Assembly (NCBI GenBank): GCA_900471925.1
Contig: UCGV01000001.1
Location: 1-64,000 of the forward strand
From: Hyphomicrobiales bacterium
GTDB taxonomy: Bacteria; Pseudomonadota; Alphaproteobacteria; Rhizobiales; Rhizobiaceae
Direction of reading: 5' to 3'
DNA: 64,000 bases
This document shows, one piece after another, positions 9,563 to 18,600 of this stretch (positions are counted from its first letter, which is position 1; each line of letters starts with the position of its first letter). The position numbers and the translations under genes were made by a program. Under the pieces are notes generated by a model, which saw nothing but the letters and a program-made list of their open reading frames with translations, searched no databases and was not told the origin of the DNA.

Positions 9563-10354
9563 TCACACCCAGCCGCCATCGACGATGAACTGCTGGCTCG
9601 TGCACATGGCGCTGTCGTCGGCAGCCAGAAACAGCGCCATGCGGGCGATGTCGGAGGGCTGCAGTCTGTCCGGCAGGCACTGGCGCTCGGCGATCTGCCG
9701 TTCGCCGGCCTCATTCAACCAGAGGCTCATCTGCCGTTCGGTCATCACCCAGCCAGGCACCATGCAGTTGACGCGGATGCGCTTCGGCCCGAATTCGCGG
9801 GCAAGCGCCCGCGTCATCCCCCAGATCGCGGCTTTGGCGGTGACATAGGCAGGGCAATCCGGATCGCCGACCATCCAAGTGATCGAGCCGAAATTGATGA
9901 TAGAGCCGCCGCCAAGCGCCGTCATATGACGCCGCGCGGCTTGGGCCGCGAAGAACTGATGGCGCAGGTTGACGGCCATGCGGTCGTCCCAATAGGCGAC
10001 CGTCACATCCTCCGTTTGGTGCCGGTCGTCATTGCCGGCATTGTTGCAGAGCACGTGAAGCGGCCCGTTCCGCACGGCGGCTTGCGCGATCGCGTGCTTC
10101 AGCGCTTCGATATCGCGCAGATCGCAGGGGATGAAAAGCGGCGCGTGCTGTCCGTCGGGGCCGATCGCCGCGGCCAGTTCCCGGCCGCGTTCCTCCGATA
10201 TATCGACGAAGGCGACGCGGCTGCCCTGGGCGCAGAAATGTCTGACAAGGCTTTCGCCGATGCCACTGGCGCCGCCGGTAATGAACACGCTCCGACCCCT
10301 GAGGCTCGGATAGCTCGCATAGGAAGCGCGGTCATAGCAGGCATTGTGGCTCAT
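9563..10354 (-). CDS. SDR family oxidoreductase
   Basis: Classical short-chain dehydrogenase/reductase, 263 residues. The cofactor motif TGGASGIG is near residue 27, NNAGNDD follows, and the catalytic YxxxK is YVTAKAA after the Ser in INFGSITWMVG. The C-terminal segment has the common VDGGWV end. The ATG at 10354 has GGAG 8 nt upstream; the ATG two codons earlier (10360) would leave only 2 nt spacing. The substrate is unknown. It reads in the same direction as the autotransporter upstream, but a strong terminator-like hairpin separates them. Confidence 0.9.
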   Translation of the reverse strand: MSHNACYDRASYASYPSLRGRSVFITGGASGIGESLVRHFCAQGSRVAFVDISEERGRELAAAIGPDGQHAPLFIPCDLRDIEALKHAIAQAAVRNGPLHVLCNNAGNDDRHQTEDVTVAYWDDRMAVNLRHQFFAAQAARRHMTALGGGSIINFGSITWMVGDPDCPAYVTAKAAIWGMTRALAREFGPKRIRVNCMVPGWVMTERQMSLWLNEAGERQIAERQCLPDRLQPSDIARMALFLAADDSAMCTSQQFIVDGGWV

Positions 10355-10428
10355 CGGCATAACTCCGGAAGGATGTGTTCAGAGACTGGTCGGCTACGTG
10401 GATAAGTGGCGCCCGACTGTATCAAACG

Positions 10429-10469
10429 AAAGACGTCGCAGCACTCCGCAGCGCTGCGACGTCTTTTTT
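10429..10469. terminator. Strong hairpin terminator downstream of autotransporter gene
   Basis: A perfect 14-bp stem, AAAGACGTCGCAGC (10429-10442) with GCTGCGACGTCTTT (10453-10466), around a 10-nt loop, flanked by T-rich sequence on both strands. It lies 47 nt past the stop of the minus-strand autotransporter gene and isolates it from the SDR gene. Confidence 0.8.
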
Positions 10470-10515
10470 CAACGGTGGTTCAGAGCGGAACCCTGCGGCG
10501 GACGGCAGGTCCGGC

Positions 10516-12417
10516 TCAGAAGCTCACGTTGAAATTGATCTTGCCGGCATGATCCTGGGTATCACCTGCGATCTGGCCGGAATAGGACACGCCGATCGTT
10601 GCGTTTTTCGCGAGGTTGAAGTCCAGACCGGCCTCCAGCGTCAGTGCATTCTGGGCGATCGGCGCACCGACGGAATCGAAGCTAGCATCGCTGTTGAAGA
10701 CCAGGTTCGAGCTCGGCGTGACATCGCCATAAGCGTGACGCCAGCCGACCATGCCGCGCACCGTTGCCTTCGCATCCTCAAGGGCGATATCGGTGGAGGC
10801 GCGAACACCGAGGGTCGTAAAAGCGGTGTTCATGCTGGAGTCACCGCTCGTCAGCGCCGCGATCGTGCCGCCCTTTTCGGAGAAGGCATCACTGTTCAGG
10901 TGCGTATAGGAGAGGTTCGCGAACGGCTCGAAGGCGGCGTCCTTGTAATCCATCCGGTAGGAGAATTCCGCAAACGCCTGGGTGGTGCGAGCGTCGTAAT
11001 CGGCAGACAGGGTTTCGCTGAAGGCCGGGAAGATGACATCGCGCTTCGTGCTGATGTCGTGCGACGAGTAGAAGAGGCCCGTGCGGAAGCCAACCGGTCC
11101 CCATTCCGTGCCGCCATAGACGCCGAGATGCACGTTATCGCTCGAACCGGATGACGTGCGGGCATCGACATCGAAATTGGTCCTGCTGTAGCCGGCCATT
11201 GCGCCAAGTCGCCATGATCCGGCCTGCGCATCGGCACCGAAGACGATACCGCCGGTCGTATGATCGAAGTCGGCCGCGTAGCCCTTGCCTTCGGTCGTGC
11301 TCGTGGCGCCGATCGCCTGGCTCCAGAAGGCAAGACTTTCAGTATTGCCGATGGCACCCGTCAGACCGTTCTCGTCATAAGAGGTAACCTCTGATGCCGT
11401 CGTGCCGACGGCACTGAAAGCGGAGCGGAGGCGCTGGTTGACGGCATCGTCGAGATAGATGCTGTCCTGAATGAAGGCGCCCTTCACGCTGGAATGAACT
11501 TCGCCCGACAGTGCGTTGCCGTAAGGCCGCAGATAGCGGTAGAAGCCGATATCTTCGGGCTGCGACGGATCGAACTGTTCGCGGTTGAGGACATAAAGCG
11601 ACCAGCCGTCCTTGGTCATGCCGAAGGAGAGGCCTTCGACTTCCTGGTCGCCGGGTGTTGTAAGGTCGCCGATCTGCTCCACCTCGCCGGTCGTCAGATT
11701 GGCGCGGTAGAGCGCTTTCTTATCGCTGTCGCTCGAGAAATACATATAGCCGTCAAGGATTTTGCCGCCCTGCGCCTGGTCGACCTTCTGCGACAGCGGA
11801 ATGTACTCCTTGAAGGAGCCGTCGGAGATATTGTAGACGGCAATTTCCGTCGAGTTGTCATAGGTCATGCCATAGGCAAGACCCTTCTTGCCATCCACGG
11901 CCACCCAGCTTGCGATGTCATGCGTGCCATGAGGCGGCTGCAGCGCGAAATAGCGACCGGTATAGCTGAGGTCACTGGCGTTGTAGATCGCAAAGACCGG
12001 GGTGTTGTAGTTCTCGCCGGTGACTGGGTCGCGAGCGCTGGAATCCAGCGATATGTACAGATATCCATCGGAATAATCGATGTCGCCGATATGGTTGAGG
12101 CCCTTCGGCGCATCCGGGAACGGGTTGGCGAGAGAAGGGTCGATCGCGCCCAGCTTGGTCCTGATCGAATTGAAGTCGTGGTCAGTGATATCGATCGCAT
12201 TGGTGCCGGAAAAATACCAGTGCGTGCCATCGGTCGTCACACCCTGGCCGCGCGTGGAGACCGGATTGGTGTCGAAGGTAAATTTCTCGACCATGATCCA
12301 GGGCTCGACAGCATAAGCGGGAATGGCTGTCGCACAGAGGAAGGCGGTGAGAATGAGCGGTCTTGCCGCTTGCGCCATGGGCGCTCTGGTTGAAGGGCCT
12401 CTGGTCATGAATGGCAT
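10516..12417 (-). CDS. Autotransporter with a propeller-like passenger domain
   Basis: A 633-residue secreted protein with an N-terminal signal peptide (LILTAFLCATAIPAYA), a passenger of about 300 residues and a C-terminal autotransporter beta-barrel (about 360-633) ending in INFNVSF with a terminal Phe. The passenger is not the usual beta-helix: it has repeated strand-type blocks such as GDIDYSDGYLYISLDS, IASWVAVDGKKGLAYG, KILDGYMYFSSDSDKKALYR and VEGLSFGMTKDGWSLYVLN, suggesting a beta-propeller (phytase-esterase or SMP-30-like fold). The likely role is a surface-bound hydrolase or adhesin; this is inference. AAGGA lies 8 nt before the ATG. A GntR gene is divergent across an AT-rich gap. Confidence 0.85.
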   Translation of the reverse strand: MPFMTRGPSTRAPMAQAARPLILTAFLCATAIPAYAVEPWIMVEKFTFDTNPVSTRGQGVTTDGTHWYFSGTNAIDITDHDFNSIRTKLGAIDPSLANPFPDAPKGLNHIGDIDYSDGYLYISLDSSARDPVTGENYNTPVFAIYNASDLSYTGRYFALQPPHGTHDIASWVAVDGKKGLAYGMTYDNSTEIAVYNISDGSFKEYIPLSQKVDQAQGGKILDGYMYFSSDSDKKALYRANLTTGEVEQIGDLTTPGDQEVEGLSFGMTKDGWSLYVLNREQFDPSQPEDIGFYRYLRPYGNALSGEVHSSVKGAFIQDSIYLDDAVNQRLRSAFSAVGTTASEVTSYDENGLTGAIGNTESLAFWSQAIGATSTTEGKGYAADFDHTTGGIVFGADAQAGSWRLGAMAGYSRTNFDVDARTSSGSSDNVHLGVYGGTEWGPVGFRTGLFYSSHDISTKRDVIFPAFSETLSADYDARTTQAFAEFSYRMDYKDAAFEPFANLSYTHLNSDAFSEKGGTIAALTSGDSSMNTAFTTLGVRASTDIALEDAKATVRGMVGWRHAYGDVTPSSNLVFNSDASFDSVGAPIAQNALTLEAGLDFNLAKNATIGVSYSGQIAGDTQDHAGKINFNVSF

Positions 12418-12876
12418 TTCTAGTTTCCTTTTCGCGAGGGCAATGGCTGCGGGTCGCAGCCGAGAGGGGCCGCCGACCGGATGGCGATCGACAGCGGTGA
12501 AAGCGGTGTGATGAAAGCGCAGAGGCCACCGGTCGCCCGGCCTGGAAAGCCGGTCGATGCCAATCGTTTCATGGAGGATGGGACGCGTGAAAATTCAGCG
12601 CGCACGGTCTAATCTGTCGAAAATGCGACTATACATTTTCGAAATCAGATTTTCTGACTGTGGATTTTGATTTCTGGAAGAAAGAAGATCAGAAATACAA
12701 AATAAAAATCGGGAATTAAACCCGTATTATCGGGATAGATTCATGTGAAATATTCCTTAACCGTAATCCGTACTATACTTATACATGATTTAATAAGTTT
12801 ATTCACCATAATGAGTTGACGCCATTGAAGCGCCTGTTCTATGAGGACGGTAATAGGGGAGCGATGTGACAATAGT
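12418..12876. other. AT-rich divergent intergenic region (autotransporter/GntR)
   Basis: About 460 nt without a convincing gene. The part from about 12600 to 12840 is strikingly AT-rich compared with the coding DNA on either side and has poly-A/T runs and alternating AT steps. It must hold the autotransporter and GntR promoters. A 61-codon minus-strand frame lies inside (12741-12926), but nothing supports it as a gene. Confidence 0.6.
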
Positions 12877-13653
12877 ATGAATAGTATGAAGAATAGGAAG
12901 AATGCCGGGTCGACTTCGGCGTTCAAGGCACCGCTGCGTATGGAAGGGATGGGCGGCAGCAGCCTTCACATAAGGGTGCTGAACGAGATCGGGCAGAGCA
13001 TCGTGCGCGGCGATCTCTTGCCTGGTGATCCCTTGCCGAATGCGGATGACTGGAGTGCAGCGCACGGCGTCAGCCGTACCGTGCTGCGCGAGGTGATCAA
13101 GGTTCTTGCCGGCAAGGGCATGGTGGAATCCCGTCCGAAGATCGGAACCCGCGTACGTCCGCGCACCGACTGGAATTTTCTCGATCCGGACGTGCTCCTG
13201 TGGCGTTACGGCGGCAGGACCACGGCCGATGATGCCCGCTCGCTTTTCGAACTCCGCCGCGCGATCGAGCCGACGGCCGGAGCGCTGGCGGCTGAGCGTG
13301 CGACCCCTGATGAGATCGGGCATTTGCGCGGACTGCTTGCTGACATGGAGCGGGCGGGTGATGACGGCGCGCGTTTTGCCGTGCCGGACCTTGCCTTTCA
13401 TCAGGCGATCCTGCGCATGTCCGGCAATGAGTTGATTGGCTCGCTCGCGGCGTTGATCGAGACGGCACTGGTGATCAGCTTCCGGCTTTCCGACGACAAT
13501 CCTCAGGGCCAGAGCCATTCCCTGCCGCTGCATCAGGAGGTGGTGGACAGTATCGAAAAAGGTGACGGAGCGGCCGCGGGCCGGGCCCTGGTTTCTTTAC
13601 TGGACGGCGCCGAAGAGGATGTGAAGCGCGCGCTCGCTGCCCGTCAGCGTTAG
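12877..13653 (+). CDS. FadR-subfamily GntR transcriptional regulator
   Basis: A 258-residue GntR regulator: winged helix domain at about 30-95 (LNEIGQSIVRGDLLPGDPLP, then HGVSRTVLREVIKVLAGKG) followed by WNFLDPDVLLWR and an FCD effector domain (FELRRAIEPTAGALAAERAT, then FHQAILRMSGNELIGSL), which usually binds a sugar acid or carboxylic acid with a metal ion. The start is uncertain: ATGs occur at 12841, 12877, 12886 and 12940; the best Shine-Dalgarno-like run (AGGGGAG, 12855-12861) lies 15 nt before 12877 and next to an out-of-frame ATG-TGA. It is divergent from the autotransporter gene; no metabolic operon follows, so its target is not evident. Confidence 0.88.
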   Translation: MNSMKNRKNAGSTSAFKAPLRMEGMGGSSLHIRVLNEIGQSIVRGDLLPGDPLPNADDWSAAHGVSRTVLREVIKVLAGKGMVESRPKIGTRVRPRTDWNFLDPDVLLWRYGGRTTADDARSLFELRRAIEPTAGALAAERATPDEIGHLRGLLADMERAGDDGARFAVPDLAFHQAILRMSGNELIGSLAALIETALVISFRLSDDNPQGQSHSLPLHQEVVDSIEKGDGAAAGRALVSLLDGAEEDVKRALAARQR

Positions 13654-13743
13654 TAATCCCGGTACGGTTCGATCGGCGCTTGCGGTCGATCTCGCTGGCA
13701 ATGACGTCTTGACCGCGAATGCCGCCCGTCGCTAGATGGCCCC

Positions 13744-14703
13744 ATGCAACAGATTGACGGTCTCAACGGGCGCGTTGCCGATGCGCCTTCGGATAACTGG
13801 GTTTACCGCATCCTGCCGAGTTGGCTGTGGCCCTATGCGCAATTGGCGCGCTGGGACCGGCCGATCGGCTGGCAGCTCCTCATGTGGCCCTGCTTCTGGT
13901 CGGCGACCCTTGCCGCCAATGCGGCGATCGAACCGCGCCTCTTTTCCGGCGCCCAGCTGATCTTTCATCTCGTGCTCTATTTTATTGGCGCGGTCGCCAT
14001 GCGCGGCGCCGGCTGCACCTATAATGACCTGGTCGATCACGATATCGACATGCAGGTGGCGCGCACCCGCTCGCGCCCGTTGCCGTCAGGCCGCGTGACG
14101 CGCCGGCAGGCAAAAGTCTTCATCGGCCTGCAGGCACTCGTCGGCCTGTTCGTGCTCCTGCAGTTCAACTGGTTTGCCGTGCTGCTCGGCGTCCTGTCGC
14201 TCGGCATCGTGGCACTTTATCCCTTTGCCAAGCGCTTTACCGACTGGCCCCAATTTTTCCTCGGCCTCGCCTTTTCCTGGGGCGCGCTGATGGGCTGGGC
14301 CGGGATTTTCGGCAATCTGTCCTTTTCCGCGGTGCTGCTTTACCTCGCCTCGGTCGTCTGGACGATCGGTTACGACACGATCTATGCCCATCAGGACAAG
14401 GAGGACGACGAGCTGATCGGCGTTCGCTCCACCGCCCGCCTGTTTGGCGAGCGCACGCGTCTTGCCCTTATCGGTCTCTATGGGCTGACGCTGGTGCTGA
14501 TGTTCCTGTCCTTCGCATTTGCCGGCGTCGGCCTTCTGGCCTTCCTCGGACTGCTGATCGCGGCAGGCATGTTCGCCTGGCAGATCTGGACGCTCGATAT
14601 CAATGACGGCGCCCAGTGTCTCGCGCTCTTCAAGTCGAACACCCGCGTCGGACTGATCGTCTTTGTCGGCCTGTTCGTCTCGCTGCTCTTCGCTGTTCCC
14701 TGA
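13744..14703 (+). CDS. ubiA: 4-hydroxybenzoate polyprenyltransferase
   Basis: Integral membrane prenyltransferase of ubiquinone biosynthesis, which attaches the polyprenyl chain to 4-hydroxybenzoate. The 319-residue protein has the first Asp-rich motif NDLVDHDID (NDxxDxxxD, about residue 97) and the second in YDTIYAHQDKEDDE (~213), plus ARWDRPIGW near the start, a UbiA landmark. About eight hydrophobic segments follow the expected pattern. It is convergent with the next gene and followed by a terminator. Recognition is confident because of the paired Asp motifs and the PIGW motif, which distinguish UbiA from other prenyltransferases. Confidence 0.95.
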   Translation: MQQIDGLNGRVADAPSDNWVYRILPSWLWPYAQLARWDRPIGWQLLMWPCFWSATLAANAAIEPRLFSGAQLIFHLVLYFIGAVAMRGAGCTYNDLVDHDIDMQVARTRSRPLPSGRVTRRQAKVFIGLQALVGLFVLLQFNWFAVLLGVLSLGIVALYPFAKRFTDWPQFFLGLAFSWGALMGWAGIFGNLSFSAVLLYLASVVWTIGYDTIYAHQDKEDDELIGVRSTARLFGERTRLALIGLYGLTLVLMFLSFAFAGVGLLAFLGLLIAAGMFAWQIWTLDINDGAQCLALFKSNTRVGLIVFVGLFVSLLFAVP

Positions 14704-14715
14704 CGGAAATTAAAA

Positions 14716-14737
14716 AACCCGGCTTAACGGCCGGGTT
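14716..14737. terminator. Terminator between ubiA and the DUF6101-type gene
   Basis: AACCCGGC (14716-14723) pairs with GCCGGGTT (14730-14737) around TTAACG. The run of six A residues before the left arm becomes a U-tract when read from the minus strand, so it is strongest for the convergent DUF6101-type gene; the + strand tail is weaker. Confidence 0.75.
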
Positions 14738-14762
14738 CTTGAAGAGGCGCTGAGCGTATCGC

Positions 14763-15329
14763 TCAGTTGCGGGCGATGATTTCCTTGCCCTCGATCTTCA
14801 TCAGAACGCCGAGCTTGCCCGTCGTGCGGCGCACTAGGAAGCGCGGGCGGCGGTTGGCGAAATAGGAGTGGCGCCGGCGCGGTTTCATGTCGCTGGTGCG
14901 CAGGCCGCCGAGATGCTCTTCCAGTGGACGGGCGACGCCATCGGCTTCCACCATCAGCATGGGAATGCCGAAGGCTTCCGACCAGCTGCGCCAGTCCGCA
15001 GCGATATCGCCGAGATCATGGGCGACGAGCAGCGGAATGCACAGTTCCGGATCTTCGTGATGCAGTTCGAGTGTCACGGTCACTTCGCCATTGCCGTGGT
15101 CGATGGCGCGGGCTGCGACGCCCTTGAAGACGCGCCGCGGCAGGGCAATGGAGAGTGGCAGGCCGCTGGAGGGAAGAACTTTGCGCAGGACGGCGCCGCG
15201 TTCGTCGATCGTTATGCTGACGTCACCGGCATGGTCGTGGATGGCATAGCTTACCTGCTGGGGGAAGCGAGACGGATCAAGACGCAATGTCGTGCCAGCC
15301 CAAGCGGGCTTCAGAACGGTATTCTTCAT
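14763..15329 (-). CDS. DUF6101-type conserved protein
   Basis: A 188-residue soluble protein that I believe belongs to the DUF6101 group found in Rhizobiales next to ubiA; the family has no established function. Visible features are an N-terminal TLRLDPSRFPQQVSY, several short beta-type segments (GDVSITIDERGAVLRKVL, VTVTLELHHEDPELCIPL), and a basic C-terminal stretch (MKPRRRHSYFANRRPRFLVRR). There is no signal peptide or membrane segment. The start is a normal ATG at 15329 preceded by A/G-rich sequence. The name rests on memory of the family, so only the coding call is firm. Confidence 0.7.
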   Translation of the reverse strand: MKNTVLKPAWAGTTLRLDPSRFPQQVSYAIHDHAGDVSITIDERGAVLRKVLPSSGLPLSIALPRRVFKGVAARAIDHGNGEVTVTLELHHEDPELCIPLLVAHDLGDIAADWRSWSEAFGIPMLMVEADGVARPLEEHLGGLRTSDMKPRRRHSYFANRRPRFLVRRTTGKLGVLMKIEGKEIIARN

Positions 15330-15629
15330 TTCATTTCTACCCTTGTCTTACCTGAGAGCCGATTTCCGGTCTTCCCGTTGGGACTTTTCGTCCTCTATGG
15401 CCCGACAATAGGCGGCCGCCGTTCCGTACAGCTTAAAAATTGCAGTTAAAAAAATCCTGCCTCCGGGGATGGTTAGCAAAACTGAATATGGCAAGGTTTC
15501 CAGATGGTGAACGCAGCCTGCTTCAGGGCGAGACAGTTTCGCGCAAGCTTCAGGCAAGCCTTGCCTGGCAAAATATAAGGAACACCAGTCCGTCATTCTT
15601 TAAAGATTTTGCTGAAAAAGGGCGCGTTT
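15330..15629. promoter_or_regulatory. Divergent intergenic region upstream of DUF1217 gene, with a 17-bp palindrome
   Basis: About 300 nt between the DUF6101-type and DUF1217 genes. It contains CAGGCAAG-C-CTTGCCTG at 15551-15567, a perfect interrupted palindrome 62 nt before the DUF1217 start, which could be an operator. Short frames here have no supporting features, and I see no RNA gene. Confidence 0.4.
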
Positions 15630-18600
15630 ATGATCACGGCATCCCTCGCATATGTGATCTTGTCTCGCGATATGGACAAGAGCCTGGACCGCATTGCCAA
15701 TCAGGCGCAGGTCAAGAAAGACGCTCAATACTACGCCGACAACATCAACAAGGTAACGGACGTCGACGACTTCCTTGGCGACTACAAGCTCTACAGCTAC
15801 GCCATGAAAGCATACGGCCTTGATGACATGATCTACGCCAAGGCTTTCATGAAGAAGGTTCTGGAAAGCGACCTGACGGATGCAAACAGCTTCGCCAACA
15901 AACTTTCGGATACGCGTTACAGGCAGTTCGCCTCGGCGTTCAACTTCAATGCGCCGCCCAAGGACATCCAGACGGATGCGCAGGAAGACGACCTGATCGG
16001 CCTCTACAAGCAGTCTTTCACGGATGCGGAAGACGCGGCCAACAAAGAGACGAATTATTACAGCGCCCAGATGGACGAGGTGACGAATATCCAGGATTTC
16101 GTCACCGATCCCCGTCTCTTGAATTTCGCGCTGAAGAGCGTCGGCATTGACCCGACCTATATGTCGAAGGATTACCTTGCCGATGTCCTGACCACGGATA
16201 TCAACACGCTCGCAGGCAATGCACCGGACCCGAACAATCCGAACGACCCGCCCATCGATCCGACAAAGAAATATGTCGGCGACAAGCTTTATGCGTTGGC
16301 GCAGCAATTCAACTTCAAGGTTGATAACGGCGATTCCCAATATTTCCGCGACAATATCGGTTCGGTACAGTCAGTCGACGATCTCCTGGCCGATCCGCGC
16401 CTGCGCACGGTCGCACTTCAGTCCGTCGGTATCGATCCGGCAACGGCTGACGATGCCTATATCCGGATGGTGTTTGCGAGCGACCGGTCGACGCTCGGCG
16501 GCGATCCGCCTCTCAACAATCCCAACCCGTCGCTCAATTATGTTGGCGACAAGTATCTGGAACTGAAATCCTATTTCAATTTCAATCCCGATGGTTCTGT
16601 CAACGGCACAGTTCAGACGGCCGGTCAGACCGATTCTGTCGCCAGTCTCTACAAGTTCAGAGCGCCCGTTGTCGGCGGTGCCGCCCAGACCGCGACGCAG
16701 AAGAGCAACGTCATCGACCAGTACAACACCATGGTGGCGCCGCAGATCGTCGATCGCCTCGGGACGGGCAGCGACGTCTATTATATCAGTCAGGCGATGT
16801 CCGATGCGAACAAGAACTATTATTTGTCCAAGATCGGCACGATCACCAATGTCGACCAGTTGGTCAATGACAAGCGGCTTGCGGATTATGTTCGCGCCGC
16901 CTTCGGCATGGACCCGGGTTTCACGCAGCTGAAAAACGTCCTGACCGACCCGACTTATGCCCGCTCGGTCGATATGGGCGAAGCTTACAAGGCTTTCAAT
17001 TTCAAGTCGGACGGCACGGTTTCGCCAACGGAACGTGCGCAGTCCTATGATCAGTTGAATAGTATCGTGAACAGCTCCGCAGCCGCGACCGGTTATTTCT
17101 CGGGAATGATGATGCCGCCGAGCGGTCCGAGCTCTATCGACAATGTTGATAAACTGCTCTCCGACAAGGCATTGGCCGCCTATATCAAGGATGCCTATGG
17201 GCTTGGGCAGGATTTCAGCAATGCTGACCTGAAGAATATTCTGACGGATTCTGATTATGCGGCCGCTGCCGGCCATCAGGACATTCACGATGCCTTCAAT
17301 TTCAATGCGGATGGTACCGTCACCTTCCAGACACTGCCCGACGGCACAATAGTCGGCCCGCAGAGTTTGACGCAGCTTCAGGGTATCAATCAACTTTCAG
17401 GAAACAACTCCGCATACTTTCAGATCAAGCTCGCCGATCTTTCCAATGATGGCTCGACTGCGGCGGTGGACGTTTTTCTCGCTGACGACAAGCTCGTGAG
17501 CTTCCTGCGCACCACCCTGCAGATCGGCAGCGACATCAGCGATGCCACGCTTCGCAGCATCCTGACCGATCCGGCCGCTGCGGCTGCGCAGGGCTACGGT
17601 GACGTCTATCAGCTCTTCAATTTCCGCCAGGACGGTACACTCGCCCAAAACACCCTCTCGCAGGATGCCAGCCAGGCCGCAGCATTGGAGAAGAGAGTAG
17701 CGGATGCCGCGTCTTATTACGGCAGCACGATGTCCACGATTGGCAACGTGGATCAGTTGCTTGCCGACGATAAGCTCAACAGCTACATCCGTTATGCCTT
17801 CAGCATTCCGACAAGCGTCACGGATGCCGATCTGCGCAATATTCTGACCGATCAGAGCGGCACCGGTCCTTATGTCAAAGTGACCGCTGCATTCAATTTT
17901 CTGGCTGACGGCACGGTGGCTGTCGGCGGCCCCGCCCAAACATCCACGCAGATGGCGTCCTTGGATTCTGCCGCACACATCCGCGAGCAAGGCGTTCTGG
18001 ATCGCTTGGGCGACATCAGTGATATCGACGATCTGCTCGCCGATTCATCCCTGACAGACTATCTGAAAATGGCTTACGGCCTGAGTTTCGACACGACCGA
18101 TGCCGAACTGCGCAATATACTCACCGACCCTGCGCATGCCGCTTCCGTTGGTCAGGGTGATCTCAACGCAGCATTCAACTTCGCAGCCGACGGGTCGCTG
18201 CCGACCTCGACGACTGCCCAGACCGGCGAACAGACGGCTTACACTTCCGACAACTATGGCGGCCGCGTCAACGATCAGGGCAACGCTCTGATCGATCGCA
18301 TCGTCGCCAACTACAAGTCCCGAATGGACGATGCCGATGGCGTGAAGAGCGTCAACGATTTCATGAAGACCAATGATACGGCCGACACGCTGCTCGGCAA
18401 CGATTCCTATCCGGATCTCTACCAGATGGCGCTGCAGGCCTACGGCCTGACGACCAACGACGTCTCGCGCTCGACCATGCGCAAGCTGCTCGTCAGCGAT
18501 CCCTATGATCCCAAGGGTTATGTCGCATCCTTCAAGGACGAGCGCATTACCGATATGGTCCGCGCCTTCAATTTCGGCCCCGATGGCAAGGCCGCCGAGC

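Noticed and set aside
12741..12926. A 61-codon minus-strand frame with a hydrophobic N-terminus in the AT-rich gap
   Set aside because: AT-rich DNA gives Phe/Ile/Leu-rich translations by chance, and the frame overlaps the GntR start.
15348..15596. An 82-codon minus-strand frame upstream of the DUF1217 gene
   Set aside because: No ribosome-binding site, signal or recognisable motif; it overlaps the region with a promoter and palindrome.
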